A DNA stretch of 64,000 bases from Saprospiraceae bacterium (lineage in GTDB: Bacteria > Bacteroidota > Bacteroidia > Chitinophagales > Saprospiraceae): NCBI GenBank assembly GCA_016712145.1, contig JADJRO010000001.1, forward strand, positions 1,364,001 through 1,428,000, given 5' to 3'. A program made the translations under genes and the position numbers. This document shows, in pieces, positions 53,277-61,968 of this stretch. The notes under the pieces are model-generated. The model did not search any database, was not told where the DNA came from, and worked only from the letters and a program-made list of their open reading frames with translations. Within the stretch, counting starts at the first letter, position 1; the number at the start of each line of letters is the position of its first letter.

Positions 53277-54491
53277 ATGGCATCGCTTAAACTTATTCTG
53301 AGAAAGAAAGCAAACAAGGAAGGAAAGTTCCCAATTTGTATTCAGATTATTAAAAATAGGAAAGCATCACTAATTCATATTGGCCAATACATCGATGCAA
53401 TTGATTGGGATGAGACAAAACAAAAAGTAAAGAAGACCAATTCGAATCATGCAGAGTTAAATAAGTATCTGCTACGAAAGTTAACGGAGGCAAATGGCAA
53501 ATACCTAGAGTTGGCTACTGAAAAGGAAGTAGTTTCTGCTAAATCCATAAAGCAAAGATTAACTAATAACGATAACACCACCTTTAAAAGCCAAGCTGAA
53601 ATATATTTGGATAATTTAAAAAAGCAAGGTAAGTATAATAGGTATTCAGCCGATAAGCCAAGGATCACTAGATTCTATGAATTCTCTAAAGGAGGAGATA
53701 TTACTTTTCAGGAAATTACTATTCCGCTACTCAATAAATTTAAAGCTTACCTAAAATCAACAAGACAGATAACGGATAGGACTATTGTAAATCATCTTGT
53801 AGTTATACGTTCAATATTCTCACAAGTTATTTTAGGGAATCTTGTTGACCCAAAGTATTACCCATTTGGTAAGGATAAGATAAAAATAAAATTTCCAGAC
53901 TCACAAAAAGTCAGTCTCACTATTGAAGAAGTTAAAAAACTCGAGAATGCTAAATTGTCAGTAGAATCTTCATTGAATCATGTTCGTAATTTATGGCTCC
54001 TGTCATTTTACTTTGCCGGAATGCGTATTTCTGATTTGCTTAGATTGAAATGGTCGGATATTGATAATGGCAGACTAACTTATACTATGGGTAAAAACGC
54101 GAAAGGGGGTTCTTTAAAAATACCAGAAAAGGCCTCGATAATTTTGACTTTTTATATGCTCAAGACGAAAAATAAAACTGGATTCGTTTTTTCCAATCTG
54201 GAGAATGTCCGTAATCAGTCCGATTTGTTTGAAGTGCAGAAGAAAATTTCTAATGCTACTAAGACTATAGATGAAGCGTTGCAAAAACTCGCCTTTGAAC
54301 TTGGCATCAATAAAAAGCTCACAATGCATATAGCCAGGCATACTTTTGGAAATTTATCCGGTGATAAGATTCCAATTCAGATGCTACAAAAGCTATATCG
54401 ACATACATCAATATTGACGACTATTGGGTACCAATCAAATTTTATCAATAAAGAAGCTGATGAAGCTCTAAGTAGTGTTCTTAAATACTAG
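53277..54491 (+). CDS. Tyrosine recombinase (integrase) of the element
   Basis: About 404 residues from ATG 53277 (MASLKLILRKKANKEGKFPI), the usual start of the Arm DNA-binding domain in CTnDOT-type integrases; an upstream ATG at 53247 would add ten residues. Domains: arm-binding (about 1-85), SAM-like core-binding (about 105-200), catalytic (about 215-404). Catalytic residues: Arg in AGMRISDLL, Lys in the NAKGGSLKI turn, HIARH (HxxR), His of the YRHTS box, and Tyr in TTIGYQSNF. It catalyses integration and excision at the tRNA-Leu site next to it. Confidence 0.92.
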   Translation: MASLKLILRKKANKEGKFPICIQIIKNRKASLIHIGQYIDAIDWDETKQKVKKTNSNHAELNKYLLRKLTEANGKYLELATEKEVVSAKSIKQRLTNNDNTTFKSQAEIYLDNLKKQGKYNRYSADKPRITRFYEFSKGGDITFQEITIPLLNKFKAYLKSTRQITDRTIVNHLVVIRSIFSQVILGNLVDPKYYPFGKDKIKIKFPDSQKVSLTIEEVKKLENAKLSVESSLNHVRNLWLLSFYFAGMRISDLLRLKWSDIDNGRLTYTMGKNAKGGSLKIPEKASIILTFYMLKTKNKTGFVFSNLENVRNQSDLFEVQKKISNATKTIDEALQKLAFELGINKKLTMHIARHTFGNLSGDKIPIQMLQKLYRHTSILTTIGYQSNFINKEADEALSSVLKY

Positions 54492-54566
54492 ATTTTATAA
54501 TCAATCTAGTCCGAAAAAGATTGGCAGAATTTGATCTAGAATTTCAGCCATTTAGTGCAATTACCA

Positions 54567-56351
54567 CTAATTCAATTTAACCAATTTACCTTTACCAATT
54601 TCTAAATTCTTTTCATAACAAGAAAAGTAATAAATTCCGTTTGGTAAATTCTGAATATTAATGTTATTCCACCCATGATAGATTTTGGATCTAAAAATTT
54701 CCTTACCCACCCCATCAGAAATAATTAAACGAGCATCGCTTGGTAAATAATCGCTAATTATTAAATTGAATCTATCTTTGACCGGATTTGGATAAATCGA
54801 TACAATTGATTTGTTTTTATCGGTTCCTTCTGTAGCTACAGTGCCTAATTGCAAATTCTTGCAAATTGTATTTTGTCCATTTGAATTCTTAACAGTAAGA
54901 CATACTTTAAAAAGTCCTGTCGTGGAAAATGTATGAATTGGAGATGTGTCTATAGAAGTTGGCATAGAACTACTGGGATCACCAAAATCCCAAAACCATT
55001 CAGTAGGTTCATAATAACTTAGATCGGTAAATTCTATTTTTAAAGGATTGGTTGTATCTTGATTATAACGAAATTCAGCAACAGGATAATTATTAATCAT
55101 TAAACTATCACATATACTTCCATCAATGGGCCCAAGTCTATAATTCGGATTAACAGGCATAGTTCTTTGTGGTGCAGGTAGTCGTAGTCCATGTTGTTTT
55201 ACGTTACACTGAAACCCTTTTTTATCAGGATACTCAATGACATTTAAATAAGTAGCACCCGCAAAAATTGGACTATTATATATTCTACCATCAGGAGCAA
55301 TTTGCATAAAACCAAATGCATTTTTGTACGGAAATCCTCTATCTATGTCTCCAATAAAATTGTCATAGACAACAACACTTTCTAATTGGTATTGATTATC
55401 ACTTAAATCTACTTGGAATAAATCAAAAAGATGTGCTATATAAAGATATTTAGAATTAGGAGAAAAACTAATTCCACTTGCCTGGCTATTTGTTTTAAAT
55501 TTAAATGAATGACTATTTGATAAGTGTCCTGTACATCGATCAAAATTAAAAAGCAGAAAATAACTTGAATCTTTTATTTCGGATTCTGAATTTTTCGCAT
55601 AATAATTTCCATCAGGTGAAAAAGCATTTTGACCCCAATCAGTAATAATTGGCTCGCCAATCTGTTGGGTATGGTGTAAAGAAACCCCGTACGGACTTAA
55701 TAAAAATGTATGGTAAACATTAGAATTACGCTTTGACATTATTATCCACCAATCCCTTCCATTTGCATGTTTTGTGGCAACCGGAGTACTATATTCTAAA
55801 GTATCTTGATAAATAAGCTGGTATTTGTTAATCATTTCTCCTTTCCCACTATTTAAATTCATGTCAATTTCGCTTTGAATTATTTTAAATCCAGCACCGA
55901 AAGGATTAGCAGATCTAATAATTTTATAGATAATAAAATAAATGAAATAACGATTTTCTATAGTAAAATGTGGAAGCACTAAGCCAGAGCAGATGCCAAA
56001 TGCAGGAATTTCATCCGTATAATAAATATAAAGGGGGTCTGAATTTTTAATTTTTTCGTTTGAGTAATTTTCAAATTCCTTGCCATTGAAAGCAAACATG
56101 TATTTTCCTTTATAATCTGAAATACAATTAATTCCTGATGAATAGGTAAAGTCCATCAATTTGTAGCCATCATAATATATCTTAGGGAAAAGACTATTTG
56201 TATTAAAATCCATAACTGTCGTGCCATAGGTAGTGTCTGATACATTATCACTTGCATCGTATCCCCAAAGCCAGGTATAATCATATTTTTGACCATTTAT
56301 GGAATTACTTTGGATAAAAAAAAATATACAAATTAGATAGATAATTCGCAT
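54567..56351 (-). CDS. Secreted protein with PKD domain and T9SS sorting domain (element cargo)
   Basis: 594 residues with a signal peptide (to SINGQ). Residues about 30-410 have repeated propeller-like strands (AFSPDGNYYAKN, ISFSPNSKYLYIAHLFD, IAPDGRIYNSP), then a PKD domain at about 425-510 (VAEFRYNQDTTNPLKIEFTD, WFWDFGDPSSS, HTFSTTGLFKVCLTV), then a T9SS type A domain (VSIYPNPVKDRFNL to GKGKLVKLN). Predicted exported and attached to the surface. It is unusual as cargo of a mobile element. A strong hairpin lies upstream at 56371-56408. Confidence 0.85.
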   Translation of the reverse strand: MRIIYLICIFFFIQSNSINGQKYDYTWLWGYDASDNVSDTTYGTTVMDFNTNSLFPKIYYDGYKLMDFTYSSGINCISDYKGKYMFAFNGKEFENYSNEKIKNSDPLYIYYTDEIPAFGICSGLVLPHFTIENRYFIYFIIYKIIRSANPFGAGFKIIQSEIDMNLNSGKGEMINKYQLIYQDTLEYSTPVATKHANGRDWWIIMSKRNSNVYHTFLLSPYGVSLHHTQQIGEPIITDWGQNAFSPDGNYYAKNSESEIKDSSYFLLFNFDRCTGHLSNSHSFKFKTNSQASGISFSPNSKYLYIAHLFDLFQVDLSDNQYQLESVVVYDNFIGDIDRGFPYKNAFGFMQIAPDGRIYNSPIFAGATYLNVIEYPDKKGFQCNVKQHGLRLPAPQRTMPVNPNYRLGPIDGSICDSLMINNYPVAEFRYNQDTTNPLKIEFTDLSYYEPTEWFWDFGDPSSSMPTSIDTSPIHTFSTTGLFKVCLTVKNSNGQNTICKNLQLGTVATEGTDKNKSIVSIYPNPVKDRFNLIISDYLPSDARLIISDGVGKEIFRSKIYHGWNNINIQNLPNGIYYFSCYEKNLEIGKGKLVKLN

Positions 56352-56370
56352 TCATTTAATTTAGTAAAAA

Positions 56371-56408
56371 TTGTATTTACCGAATTCAACTGAATTCGGT
56401 AAATACAA
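56371..56408 (-). terminator. Hairpin terminator between two T9SS-type genes
   Basis: TTGTATTTACCGAATTCA at 56371-56388 pairs perfectly with its complement at 56391-56408 (18 bp). It lies 14 bp past the stop of the 56422-56838 remnant and before the 56351 gene. Confidence 0.8.
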
Positions 56409-56421
56409 AATTAAGAATAAT

Positions 56422-56838
56422 CTATTTTTTCAAGACAATTTTAGGAGAATATAAAAGACCATCACTAGAAATCAACTTGCAAATAAAAACCCCTTCCATT
56501 CCAATTTCTCCTCGTGAGATTACGATTTTCTGGCTTTCAGTTAAGATTAGTTTGTTAAATACTTCCTTTCCATTTAAATCATAAATATACAATTTTGAAT
56601 TAGACGGAATATTCCGGTTTCTGATTTCAATGACGAAGTTGGCATTATTAGGATTAGGATATACATTTAACTGCAACTTGGTGTTATTAGATGATCCTGT
56701 TCCCAAGATTAGTGGCTCCGATTCAGGTTGACAGAGTGTATCATTATCAAAATCCAAATTTTCATGTAATTGAAATAATTGTCTTGCCAGAATCACAGAT
56801 CTTCCGCCCGATCTAGAACAACTATTGGCAACTGACAA
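56422..56838 (-). pseudogene. C-terminal remnant of a T9SS-secreted protein
   Basis: 138 residues without signal peptide. The first 55 residues (RSGGRSVILARQLFQLHENL) match no domain I know, then comes a T9SS type A sorting domain: LNVYPNPNNANFVIEIRN, LYIYDLNGKEVFNKLIL, ending SPKIVLKK. The same frame is open slightly upstream of the nominal start, so the start is arbitrary. Most likely the tail of a larger gene lost by deletion. It has its own terminator. Confidence 0.65.
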
Positions 56839-56922
56839 TCTAACTTCCTTAATAAGGATACTGATGAAGCGCTGGATTCAGTAATAAATTTCTAATTTCA
56901 AAAAAACTCTGCTGTAATGCTA

Positions 56923-58539
56923 CTAAGAAATTATGGGCAAATAATTTTCTAAGGCGTTCAAAATATTATCTTTTTGACAATTTTCACATTCCTCTTGAAT
57001 TGAGTATAGAATATGATTTCGATATGCCTCGCTAGTCATACCTAATTTATTAGCAACTATTGTAACTAGACTTTTCCTATTATAATACTTTAACGCTTCA
57101 CCATAATTCTTTGAGCTAACAATGTTTTCTAACTTAGAACGATGATGATCAAAAATTTCATTTATTTTGATTGAGCCAATAAGTGTATTAAAATGATCAT
57201 TTAATTTACTTAAATTTCTATGGTCGATTTCGAAGCTACCTAATTCGTATTTGATTTGTTGACTTGCAAAGTCCGTCGGTTGTTTCTCATTATTTATTTC
57301 AACTGATAAGCGATTAATTATTTCATCTTTAACATCTTGAATTATTTGTTTAATATCTCCAAATTTTAAATAATTGCCGACTGCTTCCATTATTTGTTCA
57401 GTTACCATAAGATTTTCTGACTCTGCTAGGTTCAATGTATATATTTTATGCGATTGTAATTTTGCAATCTCATCTTCCGATCTATGATCTCTATCAATTA
57501 TGCCAAAAGCTTCAAAAGCATGTAAAGTACTATTTTGATTAATGCTTTGGGTGTATTTAATAACATTTTCACAAGACTTTACAGGAATTACTTTAAAACC
57601 GGAATAATACTGATTATAAAGTTGATAATCTAGACTTTGTTTTTCACCTTCAACAAACAGAATTTTATTTCTTGGTCCGATTAAATCCATAAGTATTTCT
57701 CTTGGAAGTCTTTCAATTCCAGATATTTCAGTATAATTCCAATTTGTGCCATCAAATGAAGAAATGAAGTAGGATTTACTATTTCTTCTTGATTGTGCGA
57801 ATTCAAGCTCATGGGTGATGTATATGAAAAGGCAATCTGGTCTGTAATCTTCGAGTTTGTCCCATAGTGTAGATATTATAGTTCTGTTCAAATGAACTTC
57901 TGGTTCATCTATTATAATAATGCTCTTTTCAGGGATGCATAATATTTGAGCCATTAGATACAAAGCTACTCGCTCGCCATCGGACATATCCGTGCCATCA
58001 TAAGAAGTTGCAAAAGCGGGATGCTTGGCCTGAACTTTAGAATCAACAAGCATTATTTCTCGTTGGGGATATATTAATTTCCAGATATCTTCAATGAAAT
58101 CTATTTCATCCTTAGAGATTGAACTCATTGCACCTGTTCTCTTAAATTCCTTGATTGCATTACTATCCCTAGTGGCTTTTTTTGAAAATAATAGCGAAAG
58201 AACTCTTTGAAAATCATTTAGAACAAAGTTATGTGGCTTGTTTTGGTAAAGATATCTTAGTTTAGTTAGATAGTTTTCTGGCTGACCAGTAACTCCATAC
58301 AATAATTCAATTTCTGCATTCTCTGAATTTTGAATTAATATGTTAGGAGGTATTTGAAGAGCTTTCTGTGCAGATATTCTTTTAATCTTGAAGATATTTG
58401 GTGCATTTTGTTCAATCCATATTCCTAATCGACTCTTACCAGAACCATTTTTACCAATTAATACGATTGGGCCTTCATGCGAAATAGAATTTTTCGTTGA
58501 AGAATTACCGTTTCCTGGAATGTTGAAAGTTGGTTTCAT
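56923..58539 (-). CDS. AAA15-type ATPase fused to DUF4435 (TOPRIM-like); fused PARIS-like defence protein
   Basis: 538 residues. The N-terminal ABC/SMC-like ATPase (about 1-270) has Walker A VLIGKNGSGKSRL, signature MSDGERVALYL, Walker B SIIIIDEPEVHLN and the H-loop YITHELEFA. The C-terminal DUF4435/TOPRIM-like half (about 285-538) has ILFVEGEKQSLDYQLY (acidic Glu), AFGIIDRDHRSEDEI (DxD-type acidic pair) and TLNLAESENLM. This ATPase plus DUF4435 pairing is that of AriA and AriB of the PARIS anti-phage system, where single-chain fusions are known. AriA senses phage anti-restriction proteins and releases the AriB nuclease. Assignment to PARIS rests on architecture only; other OLD-like families share it. 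Confidence 0.8.
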   Translation of the reverse strand: MKPTFNIPGNGNSSTKNSISHEGPIVLIGKNGSGKSRLGIWIEQNAPNIFKIKRISAQKALQIPPNILIQNSENAEIELLYGVTGQPENYLTKLRYLYQNKPHNFVLNDFQRVLSLLFSKKATRDSNAIKEFKRTGAMSSISKDEIDFIEDIWKLIYPQREIMLVDSKVQAKHPAFATSYDGTDMSDGERVALYLMAQILCIPEKSIIIIDEPEVHLNRTIISTLWDKLEDYRPDCLFIYITHELEFAQSRRNSKSYFISSFDGTNWNYTEISGIERLPREILMDLIGPRNKILFVEGEKQSLDYQLYNQYYSGFKVIPVKSCENVIKYTQSINQNSTLHAFEAFGIIDRDHRSEDEIAKLQSHKIYTLNLAESENLMVTEQIMEAVGNYLKFGDIKQIIQDVKDEIINRLSVEINNEKQPTDFASQQIKYELGSFEIDHRNLSKLNDHFNTLIGSIKINEIFDHHRSKLENIVSSKNYGEALKYYNRKSLVTIVANKLGMTSEAYRNHILYSIQEECENCQKDNILNALENYLPIIS

Positions 58540-58638
58540 AAAATAAATTATAGTGAAGCAAATAAATTCTTGTCAAAGCCTATCATTTTTAATATTCCAT
58601 TTTATTTTTTATCAATTGATATTTCAGGCAATCAAGTA

Positions 58639-58956
58639 TTAATTCTCAGTAGACAACTGACTCCTCCAATTATTAAGCAAACTATTAAGTTCTGTGGTAA
58701 ATTTTGAAATAATGGCTTTAGATTCATTCAATAATTCTCGATCATTGGATGAGAAATCTTCTTCAGTTAATAAATTAAAGTATTTTGAGGCCCTATTTAG
58801 AACTTGAGTTACATGTCCATTCTCAGCAACAAAATCATTTAGTTCAATAGCAATTTTATTAAAGTCATCTCTAACTTCATTTAGAGAATTATATCTTTTA
58901 AGATTCATTAGAGCTAATTTTTTAGTCAGTCTTTTAATTGTATTTATGTCTACCAT
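58639..58956 (-). CDS. Small helical protein of unknown function
   Basis: About 105 residues from ATG 58956 (MVDINTIKRLTKKLALMNLK); a longer frame from 59013 is possible. It is nearly all helical and charged, with likely coiled-coil parts (YNSLNEVRDDFNKIAIELND, ELLNESKAIISKFTTELNSL). No motif was recognised. It lies 100 bp before the ATPase-DUF4435 gene on the same strand, so it could be a partner of it. Confidence 0.5.
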   Translation of the reverse strand: MVDINTIKRLTKKLALMNLKRYNSLNEVRDDFNKIAIELNDFVAENGHVTQVLNRASKYFNLLTEEDFSSNDRELLNESKAIISKFTTELNSLLNNWRSQLSTEN

Positions 58957-59013
58957 TTGATTGAATTTAGATTTTTTAGGTCGAAAATTGTGCCATGGAA
59001 ACATATAAGCCAA

Positions 59014-59322
59014 AATGACATATATTTATGCCAATATTGTTTAAAGTTAAATAAATTTTAAGATTGAGGTTTTCGATTTAATCTACTTCAAGTGATTAAT
59101 TTTAAATTATTAGTGGTGCAAGTCTCCCGTAAGGATTGCTTAGAGCCTAAGCCAGATTACGAATCGCGAAGATGTTAACTCATGAAGCCATTCCCGTACC
59201 TAGTTTATACCACAAACATGACAAATTTGTGTCATGCCTGCCAAATATCAGGAAAATGACTTAAAAATCGGCCAAAAGAACATTAAATTTTGATTTGGCA
59301 TATTTTTTAAAGTTTGGTATTT
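59014..59322. ncRNA. Intergenic structured region with possible small RNA or site
   Basis: From 59113 to 59213 the sequence can close on itself: gtggt at 59113-59117 with accac at 59209-59213, and an inner hairpin gcttag-agc-ctaagc near 59138-59152. It is followed by a second hairpin, catgaca/tgtcatg at 59217-59236. A related string occurs at 61866-61907 (ggtgc..gtctcccg and gattgc). No protein gene fits. RNA gene, transfer site or repeat are all possible. Confidence 0.35.
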
Positions 59323-60474
59323 GTGATTAGGACATATCTAGATTGGGGAGTTATTTCATCGCTTAAGAATCTGCATGATTTCGAGGAGCCATATATCTCA
59401 TTGAATAGAATCTTAACTAAGAATACCAATAATGTATTAATTCCATACTCATCTGCCCACCTGTCAGATTTATTAACTAGCTACAAGCAAAGTGAAACAG
59501 GTAAAATTCAAACGGAACTGGATTTACTCTATCTTGAAAAATTAACGACTAATAATTGTATTTTATATGATTATCAAAGCCAATCAACATATCCATTTGC
59601 TTATCCAATAAATAAGTACTTCGCTGAATTATTGGAGGGTGATTCAATCAAGGTTGGAAACTTCGATAATTTTCTAAATTATTTTTCCAACAAAGATTTG
59701 AACGACTCCCTAAATGCTTCTTTAGATAAGCTCAAACTTATTCCTTCTGGAATTGATCCTGATAAATATAAACTATTGCCTCCAAAATTTGATAAATTCA
59801 AAGATACTTTCTGTTTGAATAAATCCAACACAAATTATTATGATTTATTGAAAGGATCATTCGATATAATCGCTGGATACCATGAAGATCCTGATATGTA
59901 TAGACAATTAAGAAATGCTGTTCTTGAAGAAGCTGGATTGCTATTAGATTATTCAAAATGTGAAAATCCAATTAAAGAAATAAGCAAGAGACTTAAAAAT
60001 AGCATTCTAAATATGACTTTTGAAGAATTCGCTGAGAATAATATTAAGTCTCAATTTAAAAACAAGAAACCATCCAAATTCGATATTTTTACAAATCATT
60101 ACATATTGCTTGATTTTTTGGGATATCAGAGAGATAAGCGAATGAAAAATTTAATTCAGGATGCATTTCATGCTTATTATGGCGCGCATTGTGATTTTTT
60201 TGTAACAGATGACAAGAATACTTATCATAAATCCAAAGCACTATATGAATATTTTAATATAGAAACAATAGTATGTAATACCAAAGAATTTATTTGGACA
60301 TATTTTGGAATAGCGACCCTGAATATCAATTCGCATTTGAGCTTAGGTGAAGCGATTAATAATTGTCTACAAACATCACTCATAATTAAGCAGGGATTGG
60401 ATGGCAATCTAAATCAGTATGTTTTACATAAATTAGACTATCCTATTCTATACTTTTTAACCGACTTCAATTAA
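59323..60474 (+). CDS. PIN-like domain protein
   Basis: About 383 residues from GTG 59323 (a TTG at 59314 would add three). No ATG precedes the first conserved segment, IRTYLDWGVISSLKN, so a non-ATG start is needed. Features of a PIN-like fold: acidic residue in the first strand (YLDWGV), IPYSSAHLSDLL near 50, and a C-terminal DAFHAYYGAHCDFFVTDDKN with a DD pair, followed by HKSKALYEYF. The middle part is helical. Such proteins are presumed metal-dependent RNases. No antitoxin gene is evident; it is in the defence-like cargo of the element. Confidence 0.6.
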   Translation: MIRTYLDWGVISSLKNLHDFEEPYISLNRILTKNTNNVLIPYSSAHLSDLLTSYKQSETGKIQTELDLLYLEKLTTNNCILYDYQSQSTYPFAYPINKYFAELLEGDSIKVGNFDNFLNYFSNKDLNDSLNASLDKLKLIPSGIDPDKYKLLPPKFDKFKDTFCLNKSNTNYYDLLKGSFDIIAGYHEDPDMYRQLRNAVLEEAGLLLDYSKCENPIKEISKRLKNSILNMTFEEFAENNIKSQFKNKKPSKFDIFTNHYILLDFLGYQRDKRMKNLIQDAFHAYYGAHCDFFVTDDKNTYHKSKALYEYFNIETIVCNTKEFIWTYFGIATLNINSHLSLGEAINNCLQTSLIIKQGLDGNLNQYVLHKLDYPILYFLTDFN

Positions 60475-60497
60475 CACAATTACCAAGTTCAAAATTT

Positions 60498-60749
60498 TTG
60501 ATTCAATTATTTAAACATTTTAGGCACTATTCATCTTTTATTTTTGAATGGGAGGTTGCCGTTTTGGTTAACAAACTTGTTGCGGAATTTGGAATTGATA
60601 AAAATGGAAATGATTTTTTTGAATCATCTATTGAAATTGCACAATTACATGATGGAAACTGGCCTGGAAGATTTTGGATTATTAACAACCAAAGATTTCA
60701 ATTGTATGTCTTAGATCACAACGACCTCATTTTAAGCGTAAGTAATTAA
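60498..60749 (+). CDS. Small hypothetical protein
   Basis: 83 residues from a TTG start, 23 bp after the PIN-like gene on the same strand. It contains EIAQLHDGNWPGRFWIINNQ and ends LYVLDHNDLILSVSN. No family recognised; the weak start codon makes the call uncertain, though the protein composition looks natural. Confidence 0.35.
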   Translation: MIQLFKHFRHYSSFIFEWEVAVLVNKLVAEFGIDKNGNDFFESSIEIAQLHDGNWPGRFWIINNQRFQLYVLDHNDLILSVSN

Positions 60750-60811
60750 GCTGAATCTAAATGGAATTACTATTATTCCAAAATATCTCAAAGTATGTAT
60801 GTTAAAACTCA

Positions 60812-61798
60812 TTAAGCTTCTTTTTTGTATAGCAGGTCGTTAAAATCCTCAATTTGTTTTTGAATATCAGCATCTGTTAAGTCAGGCCGAGAATTTACCC
60901 ATTCAATGATACTAGCAATATCCTCGTCCTCATTTTTTAATTGTTCGAAGAATATTTTATACTTCACATTTATTAATTCATTCACGATTTCTGTTTGCCC
61001 TGGATGAATAAACCCAATTGGTTCATTAATTCCGAATTTCTCAGTAAGTGGTAATTCAATTAATATAATTGGGTTATATAACGAAGTCAGAACTACAATG
61101 TGTTCTACTGTTTGAATTAGTAAACATAAGTATTTATCCAAACTTGATGTTTCAATTTTTGGAATACTACTTCCACTAATTCTGATATCAGGAGAACTCA
61201 AATTTTGTATTCCGTAGCTAAATCCTTTGATGTGTGTGTAATCGGAAAGTGCACCGTAGGTTTTTGATAATTCATTCAACCAAGTGTGGTTTTGGTTTAT
61301 TTTTTTTATCCTATGATTTTCTGAGATCAATTTTTTCATCTCTGAAAAAAAGGGAGTATTTGATAAGGAATTTAACCACCTTTTTTCTTTTTCAAAAAAT
61401 GCTTTAATATTTTCTTGAACACTCCAATGTTCAGCAGTATCTTCTTGAAAGGCAAAATAAACCGAAACCAAAGACAATTCTAAACAACTTCTTAAATGGT
61501 CAATGGCTGCTTTGTAAGAACCGATTAGGGCGTGTTTGATTGAATAATCAAATTGATCTTTTGATTCTATCCAAGGAAAACCACCATGTTTCATTTCCTC
61601 CCAATAAGTTGCTTTGAATATATCTATATAAACGTAATCAAAGTAATTACAACATTTGTAAAGCAAATGTTTGTTTGAAAACTCTATCTGGATATAATTT
61701 AGGCTCGATTTTATTCTTGCATCAATGCCGTGAGAGAATAGCAGGCCTCTCAATTCAATGGGATCTTGTGGAAGATCAGTTAAGTTTAAGGATTCCAT
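60812..61798 (-). CDS. Hypothetical protein, possibly HEPN-like
   Basis: About 328 residues from ATG 61798 (MESLNLTDLP); a TTG at 61846 would add 16. A helical middle (YKAAIDHLRSCLELSLVSVY, FFSEMKKLISENHRIKK) followed by TYGALSDYTHIKG resembles the end of some HEPN-type helical domains, which have an LS.Y.H turn, but the catalytic Rx4-6H motif was not found. The tail is acidic. Position beside PIN-like and ATPase-nuclease genes suggests accessory or defence function (inference). Confidence 0.5.
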   Translation of the reverse strand: MESLNLTDLPQDPIELRGLLFSHGIDARIKSSLNYIQIEFSNKHLLYKCCNYFDYVYIDIFKATYWEEMKHGGFPWIESKDQFDYSIKHALIGSYKAAIDHLRSCLELSLVSVYFAFQEDTAEHWSVQENIKAFFEKEKRWLNSLSNTPFFSEMKKLISENHRIKKINQNHTWLNELSKTYGALSDYTHIKGFSYGIQNLSSPDIRISGSSIPKIETSSLDKYLCLLIQTVEHIVVLTSLYNPIILIELPLTEKFGINEPIGFIHPGQTEIVNELINVKYKIFFEQLKNEDEDIASIIEWVNSRPDLTDADIQKQIEDFNDLLYKKEA

Positions 61799-61865
61799 CG
61801 CCCAAGCATATTTATTAAAACTTAAATTTACGATTAAATTAGCCAACTGATTTCAATAAACAAAA

Positions 61866-61942
61866 GGGGTGCGGGTCTCCCGCCAAGATTGCATTTCGCC
61901 TTAAGGCAGATATACATATCGCCATGGCGAAATGCAATCTTG
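61866..61942. repeat. Strong inverted repeats behind the relaxase gene
   Basis: A small palindrome gcggg-tct-cccgc at 61871-61883 is followed at once by a perfect 17-bp inverted repeat, caagattgcatttcgcc at 61884-61900 with its complement at 61926-61942, loop of 25 nt. It lies 26 bp past the relaxase stop. The first part shares ggtgc..gtctcccg and gattgc with 59116-59138. It may be a terminator of the mobilization operon or a transfer/recombination site. Confidence 0.6.
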
Positions 61943-61968
61943 CAACTTACCCAAATAAGCATCCTGAG

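Noticed and set aside
59113..59213. Group II intron or retron RNA
   Set aside because: There is no reverse transcriptase in the window and no recognisable domain V or msr/msd pattern, only a general resemblance of a few bases.
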